Of a DNA stretch of 5,459 nucleotides, positions 1-5,459 are shown in pieces; the first letter of the stretch is position 1, and each line of letters opens with the position of its first letter. The position numbers and the translations under genes are program-made. Source of the DNA: Pseudomonadota bacterium (GTDB taxonomy: Bacteria > Pseudomonadota > Gammaproteobacteria > Burkholderiales > Burkholderiaceae_B); contig JAFAGQ010000054.1 in assembly GCA_023422555.1 (NCBI GenBank), positions 1-5,459 of the forward strand, written 5' to 3'. Under the pieces are notes generated by a model. It searched no databases. It had not been told where the DNA came from and saw nothing but the letters and a program-made list of their open reading frames with translations.

Positions 1-1175
1 ATCCTATCGTAATCGTTTCTGCAGCCCGTACTCCCATGGGCTCCATGATGGGCAGCCTGTCCGGGCTTGCCGCGCATGAACTGGGAGCCACTGCCATCCG
101 CGCCGCTGTAGAGCGCGCCGGTATCAAGCCCGATGATGTCCAGGAAGTGATCATGGGCAATGTACTGCAGGCCGGCCAGGGACAGGCGCCTGCCCGTCAG
201 GCCGCTCTCGGTGGCGGACTGCCCAAGAGCGTTGCCTGCACAACCATTCACAAGGTTTGCGGCTCAGGCCTGAAAGCCGCCATGCTCGCGCATGACCTGC
301 TGCTGGCAGGCAGTGCCGATGTAGTTGTGGCTGGCGGACAGGAAAGCATGAGCAATGCGCCGTATCTGCTGCTCAAAGGACGCCAGGGCTACCGCTACGG
401 CCACTCCACCGTTTACGACCATATGGCGCTTGATGGTCTGGAAGATGCCTACGCACGGGGTACTGCCATGGGTGTATTCGCCGAGCAATGCGCAGACAAA
501 TACACCTTTACCCGCGAAGAGCAGGACGCCTTTTCCATTGAATCGCTTAAACGCGCCAATGCTGCCATCCAGGATGGCAGCTTTGAATGGGAAATCGCCC
601 CCGTCACCGTCAAAGGCCGTGGCGGCGACACGGTCGTGGATACCGACGAGTCTCCAGGCAAAGCCAAACCCGAGAAAATTCCTTCCCTCAAGCCTGCCTT
701 CAAGAAAGACGGCTCTGTGACCGCGGCCAATTCCTCTTCCATTTCCGATGGCGCCGCCGCGCTGGTCATCATGCGTGAATCCACAGCGAAAAAACTGGGC
801 GCCACACCGCTGGCCCGCATCGTGGGCCATTCCCAGCATTCGCACGAGCCAGAGTGGTTTACGACCGCCCCCGTGGGTGCCATCAAGAAACTGCTGGAAA
901 AACTTTCATGGAGCAAAGACGACGTTGATCTTTTCGAAATCAATGAAGCTTTCGCAGTAGTGACCATGGCTGCCATGAAAGAGCTGGATCTGGATCACGC
1001 CAAAGTGAATATCCACGGAGGCGCAACCGCCCTGGGACACCCCATTGGTGCATCCGGTGCGCGTATCCTGACAACGCTGCTGGGTGCGCTGCGCAAAACC
1101 AAAGGCAAACGCGGCGTCGCCACCCTGTGCATTGGCGGCGGTGAAGCTGTTGCCCTTGCTGTTGAAATGATCTGA
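1..1175 (+). CDS. Acetyl-CoA C-acetyltransferase (thiolase), 5' end cut by the window edge
   Basis: Thiolase-family enzyme that condenses two acetyl-CoA or, in a degradative locus like this one, cleaves acetoacetyl-CoA to two acetyl-CoA in the cytoplasm. The frame is open from base 3 and reads PIVIVSAARTP before the first ATG at 36. That stretch is the conserved thiolase N-terminus, so ATG 36 is internal and the true start lies a few codons off the window. Counting from ATG 36, the acyl-accepting Cys75 sits in HKVCGSGLK (codon 258-260), NEAFA is at 303-307, the catalytic His335 is in GHPIGASGAR, and the second catalytic Cys365 is in CIGGGEA. These spacings match biosynthetic-type (PhaA/AtoB-like) thiolases, and about 390 visible residues is nearly full family length. 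The His of the usual HMG motif in the loop region appears to be Ala144 (TAMGVFAEQ). It lies 117 bases upstream of mccB on the same strand. Fold and general activity are secure; exact substrate is inferred from context. Confidence 0.95.
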   Translation, partial: PIVIVSAARTPMGSMMGSLSGLAAHELGATAIRAAVERAGIKPDDVQEVIMGNVLQAGQGQAPARQAALGGGLPKSVACTTIHKVCGSGLKAAMLAHDLLLAGSADVVVAGGQESMSNAPYLLLKGRQGYRYGHSTVYDHMALDGLEDAYARGTAMGVFAEQCADKYTFTREEQDAFSIESLKRANAAIQDGSFEWEIAPVTVKGRGGDTVVDTDESPGKAKPEKIPSLKPAFKKDGSVTAANSSSISDGAAALVIMRESTAKKLGATPLARIVGHSQHSHEPEWFTTAPVGAIKKLLEKLSWSKDDVDLFEINEAFAVVTMAAMKELDLDHAKVNIHGGATALGHPIGASGARILTTLLGALRKTKGKRGVATLCIGGGEAVALAVEMI

Positions 1176-1181
1176 CCCCGC

Positions 1182-1220
1182 TGAACCGCTGCCGGAGGGT
1201 GTCTGGGCCGGCGCGGTTCA
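1182..1220 (+). other. Intercistronic stem-loop after the thiolase gene
   Basis: TGAACCGC (1182-1189) pairs perfectly with GCGGTTCA (1213-1220). Directly inside, GCCGG (1191-1195) pairs with CCGGC (1208-1212). This gives a 13-bp GC-rich stem with one bulged T (1190) and a 12-base loop, starting six bases after the thiolase stop codon. No run of T follows (TCTGAAACCGTTATT), so it is not a classic intrinsic terminator. It may instead reduce read-through, protect the upstream mRNA 3' end, or mark a processing site between thiolase and mccB. The pairing is read directly; the role is inferred. Confidence 0.6.
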
Positions 1221-1239
1221 TCTGAAACCGTTATTCCCT

Positions 1240-1268
1240 GCAGATCACGCCCTGCTGCGTGATGCTGC
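1240..1268 (+). other. Second intercistronic stem-loop upstream of mccB
   Basis: ATCACGC (1244-1250) pairs perfectly with GCGTGAT (1257-1263) around a six-base loop. The stem extends outward as GCAG (1240-1243) with CTGC (1265-1268), leaving one bulged G (1264), for 11 bp in total. It ends 24 bases before the mccB ATG, so it should not cover the ribosome site. Nothing resembling a T-tract follows. Together with the stem-loop at 1182-1220 it occupies most of the 117-base gap, in which I see no gene and no convincing promoter. Confidence 0.55.
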
Positions 1269-1281
1269 CGGCCCTTTGCAT

Positions 1282-1284
1282 GGA
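1282..1284 (+). promoter_or_regulatory. Weak ribosome binding site of mccB
   Basis: Only GGA, eight bases before ATG 1293, resembles a Shine-Dalgarno site. The start is nevertheless well fixed. The frame has a stop at 1260-1262 and no ATG, GTG or TTG between it and 1293, and the N-terminus made from 1293 aligns with the family. Translation may therefore be modest or depend on nearby structure. Confidence 0.4.
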
Positions 1285-1292
1285 CACGATTT

Positions 1293-2900
1293 ATGCCCGT
1301 AATTACTTCAAAAATCAATGCCCGCTCCGCGTCCTTCCTGGAAAACGCCCAGGCCATGCAGCAACAGATCGACGACCTGCTGCAGCATCTAAAAAAAACC
1401 GCTCTCGGTGGCAGTGAAAGCGCGAGAGCCAAGCATGTGGCGCGCGGCAAGCTGCTGCCTCGAGAACGGGTAGAACGCCTGCTGGACCCGGGTACCGCAT
1501 TTCTGGAGCTGTCTCCCATGGCGGCTCACGATATGTACGACAACGAAGCGCCCGGCGCCGGCATTATCACGGGCATAGGTCGGGTCAACGGTATTGAATG
1601 CGTCATCGTGTGCAATGACGCCACGGTCAAAGGGGGAACCTATTATCCCCTGACAGTGAAGAAACATTTGCGCGCTCAGGAAATCGCCCAGCAGAACCGC
1701 CTGCCCTGCATTTACCTGGTCGATTCCGGCGGCGCCAATCTGCCACGCCAGGACATGGTGTTTCCGGATCGCGATCATTTCGGCCGCATTTTCTACAACC
1801 AGGCCGTCATGTCATCCATGGGTATTGCACAGATTGCCGTTGTCATGGGATCGTGTACCGCCGGTGGCGCCTACGTTCCCGCCATGAGCGATGAATCCAT
1901 CATCGTCAAAAATCAGGGCACAATTTTTCTGGGTGGCCCGCCGCTGGTGAAAGCCGCAACAGGCGAAGTGGTGACGGCAGAAGACCTGGGCGGTGGCGAT
2001 GTCCATACCCGCCTGTCTGGTGTGGTCGATCATCTGGCCAACAGTGATATGCACGCGCTGCAACTGGCCCGTGACACTGTTGCCCGCCTGAACATCAAAA
2101 AAGACATACCACTGAAACTGCAGCCGGTACGCGAACCCCTGTACGATGCCGCTGAACTCAATGGCATTATTCCGGCCGATACGCGCAAGCCTTATGACGT
2201 TCGTGAAGTCATCGCCCGCATCGTGGACGGCTCCGAATTCGATGAATTCAAGGCGCGCTTTGGTACCACACTGGTGACCGGCTTTGCGCATCTGCATGGC
2301 ATGCCGGTAGGCATCATTGCCAATAACGGTATCCTGTTTTCCGAAGCGGCCCAGAAAGGCGCGCATTTTATCGAGCTGTGCTGTCAGCGCAAAATTCCAC
2401 TCATATTCCTGCAGAACATCACTGGCTTCATGGTCGGGCGCAAGTACGAGAACGAAGGCATTGCACGCCACGGCGCCAAAATGGTCACTGCAGTATCAAC
2501 CGCTTCGGTACCTAAAATCACCGTGCTGATCGGCGGATCCTTTGGTGCGGGCAACTATGGTATGTGCGGCCGCGCATTCAATCCGCGCATGCTGTTCATG
2601 TGGCCCAACGCCCGTATCTCCGTCATGGGCGGAGAACAGGCGGCCAGCGTGCTGTCCACCGTACGTCGCGATGGCATTGAAGCCCGCGGCGGCAGTTGGA
2701 GCGCCGAAGAAGAAGAGCAGTTCAAGGCCCCGATACGCGAGCAGTATGAGCGCGAAGGCCATCCTTATTACGCAACAGCAAGATTGTGGGATGACGGAAT
2801 CATCCAGCCCGCCGATACCCGTCGCGTTCTGGCGCTGAGCCTGTCAGCCGCCCTGAACGCCCCGATAGAAGACACCCGTTTCGGCGTGTTCCGCATCTGA
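1293..2900 (+). CDS. mccB: 3-Methylcrotonoyl-CoA carboxylase, carboxyltransferase (beta) subunit
   Basis: Non-biotin subunit of methylcrotonoyl-CoA carboxylase (LiuB/MccB). It transfers carboxyl from carboxybiotin on MccA to 3-methylcrotonyl-CoA, making 3-methylglutaconyl-CoA in cytoplasmic leucine breakdown. At 535 residues it equals the length I recall for Pseudomonas aeruginosa LiuB. It shows the two crotonase-like carboxyltransferase domains. The N-terminal domain carries VKGGTYYPLTVKKHLRAQ (112-129), the MCC-type stretch LPRQDMVFPDRDHFGRIFYNQ (150-170) and the Gly-rich CTAGGAYVPAMSDE (188-201). The C-terminal domain carries DGSEFDEFK (312-320), LQNITGFMVG (373-382), GGSFGAGNYGMCGR (414-427) and WPNARISVMGGEQAA (437-451). 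The LPRQD..FPDRDHFGR signature separates it from propionyl-CoA carboxylase beta and from geranyl-CoA carboxylase, though geranyl activity cannot be fully excluded by eye. It is intact, and mccA follows after 14 bases, so the two subunits are almost certainly co-translated. Confidence 0.96.
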   Translation: MPVITSKINARSASFLENAQAMQQQIDDLLQHLKKTALGGSESARAKHVARGKLLPRERVERLLDPGTAFLELSPMAAHDMYDNEAPGAGIITGIGRVNGIECVIVCNDATVKGGTYYPLTVKKHLRAQEIAQQNRLPCIYLVDSGGANLPRQDMVFPDRDHFGRIFYNQAVMSSMGIAQIAVVMGSCTAGGAYVPAMSDESIIVKNQGTIFLGGPPLVKAATGEVVTAEDLGGGDVHTRLSGVVDHLANSDMHALQLARDTVARLNIKKDIPLKLQPVREPLYDAAELNGIIPADTRKPYDVREVIARIVDGSEFDEFKARFGTTLVTGFAHLHGMPVGIIANNGILFSEAAQKGAHFIELCCQRKIPLIFLQNITGFMVGRKYENEGIARHGAKMVTAVSTASVPKITVLIGGSFGAGNYGMCGRAFNPRMLFMWPNARISVMGGEQAASVLSTVRRDGIEARGGSWSAEEEEQFKAPIREQYEREGHPYYATARLWDDGIIQPADTRRVLALSLSAALNAPIEDTRFGVFRI

Positions 2901-2902
2901 CC

Positions 2903-2906
2903 GGAG
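2903..2906 (+). promoter_or_regulatory. Ribosome binding site of mccA
   Basis: GGAG sits eight bases before ATG 2915, within the 14-base gap between mccB and mccA. It is a clear Shine-Dalgarno match at good spacing. It supports 2915 as the start, which gives the family N-terminus MFHKILIANRGEIACR. Confidence 0.75.
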
Positions 2907-2914
2907 ACCAGAAC

Positions 2915-4945
2915 ATGTTTCACAAGATTCTTATTGCCAATCGCGGCGAAATCGCCTGCCGCATCGCCGCCACTGCGCGTCGTATGGGCATCCGCACAGT
3001 CGCGGTCTATTCCGACGCCGATGCCAATGCTGCGCACGTGCAGGCCTGCGACGAGTCCGTCCATATCGGTGCCGCCGAACCCCGCGCCAGCTACCTGCTG
3101 GGTGATGTGATTCTGAATGCCGCACGCGCCACAGGCGCCCAGGCAGTTCATCCAGGCTATGGCTTTCTGTCAGAAAACGAAGGATTTGCCCAGGCCTGCG
3201 AACAGGCCGGCATTACCTTCATTGGGCCACCGGTATCGGCCATTGCGGCCATGGGCAGCAAATCGGCCGCGAAAGCACTCATGGAAGAAGCGGGCGTCCC
3301 GCTGGTTCCTGGCTACCACGGCAAGGACCAGGATCCCGAACTATTGCACAAGGAAGCAGACCGCATCGGTTATCCTGTGCTGATCAAGGCCAGTGCTGGC
3401 GGCGGTGGCAAAGGCATGCGCGTCGTCAACAGCAGCGAAGAGTTCGCGGCGGCGCTGGCATCGTGCAAGCGCGAGGCCATCAGCAGCTTTGGCGACGATA
3501 TGGTACTGATCGAGCGCTATCTGACCAAGCCACGACATATTGAAATCCAGGTCTTTGCCGATACCCAAGGGAATGCTGTTTACCTGTTCGAGCGCGACTG
3601 CTCGGTGCAGCGTCGTCACCAGAAAGTGATTGAAGAAGCACCCGCACCGGGCATGACGCCGGAACGCCGCCGCGAAATGGGCGAAGCCGCCGTGTCGGCA
3701 GCCAAAGCCGTGGGCTATGTGGGTGCCGGTACGGTGGAATTCATTGCCGAACCCGATGGTCGCTTCTACTTCATGGAAATGAATACCCGACTGCAGGTCG
3801 AACACCCTGTCACTGAGATGATTACCGGACTGGATCTGGTTGAATGGCAGTTGCGGGTTGCCTGCGGACAACCTCTTCCATTGGCTCAGGATCAGCTGAC
3901 CATGAAAGGACATGCGATCGAGGCCCGGCTGTATGCAGAGAATCCCGAAAACGGCTTTCTACCATCTATCGGCACCATACAGCACCTGCGTCTGCCCGAG
4001 CACGTCACATTCCGCAATGGTGATGTACGGGTTGACGGCGGCGTGCGGGAAGGCGACACCATTTCGCCATACTACGACCCCATGATTGCCAAGCTGATTG
4101 TCCGGGGAGAAAACCGCGAGCAGGCTATTGCACGTATGCACGCTGCCCTGGCGCAAACCCAGGTGGTGGGAGTCAGAACCAATGTGGCGTTCCTGGGCCG
4201 GCTCATGGAAAACAGCGCGTTCGCAACGGCAGACCTGGATACGGGCCTGATCGAAAAGAATCGCGAGCAGCTGCTGCCCGAACATACCGAAGCGCCGCTG
4301 GCGGCACTGGCCTGCGTGGCGGCTACCTGGATCAGCGCGCAGGGGCAGACCGGCAATGCGCGTAATGGCAAAAGCCAGACCGCCGATCCTTGGGACAATA
4401 CCGATGGATGGCGCCTGGCAGGTCTTTATCAACAGAACCTGCAGCTTCAGGACGGCGATATCTCGCACAACATCGGTCTGCGCCGTGAAGGCGGACAGTG
4501 GCAGCTCACGCATCAGGATCGCGACTACCCGATTACCTGGTCTTCCGAACAGGACGGTGACGGCTGGCAAACCCAGGTTAATCTGGAGGGTCGCAATTAC
4601 CGCGCCATTGTTGTCCGTGAAGATGAACAGGCCTGGCTTTTCGGTAATGCCGAAACCGGCGGCACACGCGTATTCGGGCTCCCCGATTTACTCAGACATG
4701 CTGCGGATGAAGGCACGGAACACGGCGGCAATCTGACCGCCCCCATGCCCGGCAAAATCATTTCGCTGTCGGTCAAGGCGGGAGATACCGTGAAGAAAGG
4801 GGATGCACTGATGGTGATGGAAGCCATGAAAATGGAACACGGCATCAATGCGCCCGCCGACGGCGTGGTTGAAGAAGTTTTCTTTGCCGTGGGTGATCAG
4901 GTATCGGATGGTGCAGAACTGATCCGTATAGCAGAAGCACAATAA
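2915..4945 (+). CDS. mccA: 3-Methylcrotonoyl-CoA carboxylase, biotin carboxylase/biotin carrier (alpha) subunit
   Basis: Biotin-containing subunit of methylcrotonoyl-CoA carboxylase (MccA/LiuD). It carboxylates its own biotin with ATP and bicarbonate, then presents it to MccB. Domains in its 676 residues: N-terminal biotin carboxylase fold (KILIANRGEIACR at 4-16, HPGYGFLSEN at 79-88); ATP-grasp with glycine-rich loop KASAGGGGKGMRVV (158-171) and active-site EMNTRLQVEHPVTE (288-301), whose Glu288, Asn290 and Arg292 fall at the E. coli AccC positions; biotin carboxylase C-terminal domain (about 330-450, RLYAENPENGFLPS); a variable BT-type linker (about 490-595) containing the MCC-like DPWDNTDGWR; and a C-terminal biotinyl domain starting near APMPGKI (609-615). 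The biotin acceptor is Lys639 in MEAMKME (codon 4829-4831), 37 residues from the C-terminus. It lies 14 bases after mccB. The pairing with an MCC-type beta subunit and the GWR linker favour MCC over acetyl- or propionyl-CoA carboxylase. No defects are seen. Confidence 0.95.
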   Translation: MFHKILIANRGEIACRIAATARRMGIRTVAVYSDADANAAHVQACDESVHIGAAEPRASYLLGDVILNAARATGAQAVHPGYGFLSENEGFAQACEQAGITFIGPPVSAIAAMGSKSAAKALMEEAGVPLVPGYHGKDQDPELLHKEADRIGYPVLIKASAGGGGKGMRVVNSSEEFAAALASCKREAISSFGDDMVLIERYLTKPRHIEIQVFADTQGNAVYLFERDCSVQRRHQKVIEEAPAPGMTPERRREMGEAAVSAAKAVGYVGAGTVEFIAEPDGRFYFMEMNTRLQVEHPVTEMITGLDLVEWQLRVACGQPLPLAQDQLTMKGHAIEARLYAENPENGFLPSIGTIQHLRLPEHVTFRNGDVRVDGGVREGDTISPYYDPMIAKLIVRGENREQAIARMHAALAQTQVVGVRTNVAFLGRLMENSAFATADLDTGLIEKNREQLLPEHTEAPLAALACVAATWISAQGQTGNARNGKSQTADPWDNTDGWRLAGLYQQNLQLQDGDISHNIGLRREGGQWQLTHQDRDYPITWSSEQDGDGWQTQVNLEGRNYRAIVVREDEQAWLFGNAETGGTRVFGLPDLLRHAADEGTEHGGNLTAPMPGKIISLSVKAGDTVKKGDALMVMEAMKMEHGINAPADGVVEEVFFAVGDQVSDGAELIRIAEAQ

Positions 4946-4947
4946 AG

Positions 4948-5012
4948 GGAGGCCGTGGCGTAGCTGGAATACGAGACGCGACAGACTTGTCTCACAGCAC
5001 GCCACGTACTCC
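4948..5012. other. Large bulged stem-loop just after mccA
   Basis: CGTGGCGT (4954-4961) pairs perfectly with ACGCCACG (4999-5006). The stem continues inward as GCTG (4963-4966) with CAGC (4995-4998) past one bulged A (4962). An inner GAGAC (4973-4977) pairs with GTCTC (4989-4993). Outside, GGAG (4948-4951) pairs with CTCC (5009-5012) across a 2x2 internal loop. The left base begins three bases after the mccA stop codon. No T-tract follows on the + strand. On the - strand the stem is followed by TCCCTTTATT, only weakly T-rich. Likely an mRNA 3'-end stabiliser or weak terminator of the operon; a separate structured RNA or repeat element is possible. It also buries a Shine-Dalgarno-like GGGAGG (4947-4952) that leads to no gene. 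Confidence 0.6.
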
Positions 5013-5154
5013 GTTAAAAGCGTTAAGCGCCAGGAAAAGCAACGAGCCTCCGATGCCGCGTTTCCGGATCTGATGCTGCTTTCCTGGAAACGGTCGAACC
5101 ACTACGCCGTTGCAGCAAGTAGCAATCAGCAAAGCCCGTCCGTTTCAGCTGACT
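5013..5154. other. Rest of the convergent gap, no gene seen
   Basis: Beyond the large stem-loop this stretch separates the convergent mccA and - strand gene. It contains CGTTTCCGG (5059-5067), which pairs with CTGGAAACG (5084-5092) through one G-U pair around a 16-base loop. It also contains a competing CCAGGAAAAGC (5030-5040) with GCTTTCCTGG (5078-5087), and three copies of AGCAA seven bases apart (5114-5132). An open + strand frame crosses it, but its translation is rich in Arg, Trp, Ser and Pro and has no ribosome site, so I do not count it as a gene. Confidence 0.4.
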
Positions 5155-5459
5155 TTACTGCTCTTCGTCCTGCATTTTGCCGGTGTCCAGCATCTGGCTA
5201 TTGCCGCCTTCGCCCACCCAGACAGCTTCCTGCTCCTGCTCGACATCATCAGAGAGCGTGTCCAGCAGTTCGTTGATCTCATCCTGGTAGGTTTCAATCA
5301 TATCGTCCGGCAGGCCCAATGACTCCTGGGCTTCCAGGAAACTGCCGGCACAGACATTGAGCGAATCACGCACGGCCGCTTTATCCGTGACGTTGGCCAG
5401 CAGCGCATAAACGGCGTGCTGCAAGGCAGCCTGCTGAGCCATGCACTGGTTCAGATTAT
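5155..5459 (-). CDS. Small acidic protein of unknown function, start probably beyond the window edge
   Basis: I do not recognise this family. The frame runs leftward from the right edge to a TAA at 5155-5157. An ATG at 5440-5442 would give 95 residues, but no Shine-Dalgarno site precedes it. The frame also stays open to the edge, reading NLNQC before that Met, so the true start may lie a few codons outside. From the Met at 5442 it has 21 Asp/Glu against 3 Lys/Arg. An N-terminal helix-like part (AALQHAVYALLANVTDKAAVRDSL, here split as AALQHAVYALLA and NVTDKAAVRDSL) leads into an acidic middle (PDDMIETYQDEINELLDTL) and a polar tail ending MQDEEQ. There is no signal peptide or membrane segment, and one Cys (NVCAG). 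Codon third positions are GC-rich like the neighbouring genes, which supports it over the + strand frames overlapping it. It converges on the mcc operon and probably has no link to it. Likely cytosolic; role unknown. Confidence 0.7.
   Translation of the reverse strand, partial: NLNQCMAQQAALQHAVYALLANVTDKAAVRDSLNVCAGSFLEAQESLGLPDDMIETYQDEINELLDTLSDDVEQEQEAVWVGEGGNSQMLDTGKMQDEEQ

Noticed and set aside
264..845. Antisense open frame of 193 codons inside the thiolase gene
   Set aside because: It lies wholly opposite a well-recognised thiolase. Its length follows from the GC-rich codon pattern of the sense strand, and its translation shows no recognisable motif.
1277..1305. TTGCAT and TAATTA 17 bases apart, a possible promoter for mccB
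   Set aside because: The -10 match is poor and lies inside the mccB coding region, so it could not serve mccB from its ATG.
1280..1417. Alternative ATG at 1280 giving a 45-codon frame that overlaps the start of mccB
   Set aside because: It is out of frame with mccB, has no ribosome site and has no recognisable sequence.
2235..2249. Two GAATTC palindromes three bases apart
   Set aside because: They encode SEFDEF, part of the conserved DGSEFDEFK motif of the carboxyltransferase, so the protein sequence explains them.
1812..2471. Antisense open frame of 219 codons inside mccB
   Set aside because: Fully opposite conserved carboxyltransferase motifs and with no recognisable domain. It is a shadow of the sense frame.
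3341..4570. Two long antisense open frames (190 and 203 codons) opposite mccA
   Set aside because: Both mirror strongly conserved biotin carboxylase sequence and look like no known protein.
4948..5100. A tRNA-like look (GGCCGTGGCGTAGCTGG near the start, GGTCGAACC further on)
   Set aside because: There is no proper acceptor stem, anticodon arm or seven-base T-loop at correct spacing, and the pairing found supports a simple long hairpin instead.
4946..5276. Open + strand frame crossing the gap after mccA, with an ATG at 5073
   Set aside because: Its translation has the Arg/Trp/Ser/Pro-rich look of noise, it has no ribosome site, and it overlaps the more protein-like - strand gene. The GGGAGG at 4947-4952 leads only to GTG GCG TAG.

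Overview
The window is a chromosomal segment carrying the core of a bacterial leucine (isovalerate) catabolic operon on the + strand, followed by a small convergent gene on the - strand. GC content looks to be in the high fifties by eye, codon third positions are GC-rich, and the proteins closely resemble the liu/mcc enzymes of Proteobacteria. A thiolase next to the methylcrotonoyl-CoA carboxylase genes fits a betaproteobacterium of the Burkholderiales, perhaps Alcaligenaceae. That assignment is an inference from gene order and recalled protein similarity, not something the sequence proves.

Layout: (1) 1-1175 (+), a thiolase (acetyl-CoA C-acetyltransferase) with its first few codons cut off by the left edge. 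(2) 1176-1292, a 117-base gap with two long stem-loops. (3) 1293-2900 (+), the carboxyltransferase (beta) subunit of 3-methylcrotonoyl-CoA carboxylase. (4) 2915-4945 (+), its biotin-carrying biotin carboxylase (alpha) subunit, starting 14 bases after the beta gene. (5) 4946-5154, a 209-base gap that opens with a large, bulged stem-loop directly after the operon's last visible stop codon. (6) 5155-5459 (-), a small, very acidic protein of unknown function whose frame runs off the right edge.

How the genes work together: MccA charges its own biotin with carboxyl from bicarbonate using ATP. MccB moves that carboxyl to 3-methylcrotonyl-CoA, giving 3-methylglutaconyl-CoA. A hydratase and HMG-CoA lyase, not in this window, would then give acetyl-CoA and acetoacetate. 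The thiolase would split acetoacetyl-CoA made from the acetoacetate. The hydratase gene (liuC), which lies between the two carboxylase genes in Pseudomonas, is absent from that position here.

The coding content is ordinary central catabolism, and I see no sign of an undescribed defence or mobile system. The parts least explained are the intergenic structures at 1182-1220, 1240-1268 and 4948-5012, a pair of competing stems at 5030-5092, a 21-base palindrome inside the thiolase gene, and the unrecognised acidic protein at the right edge.
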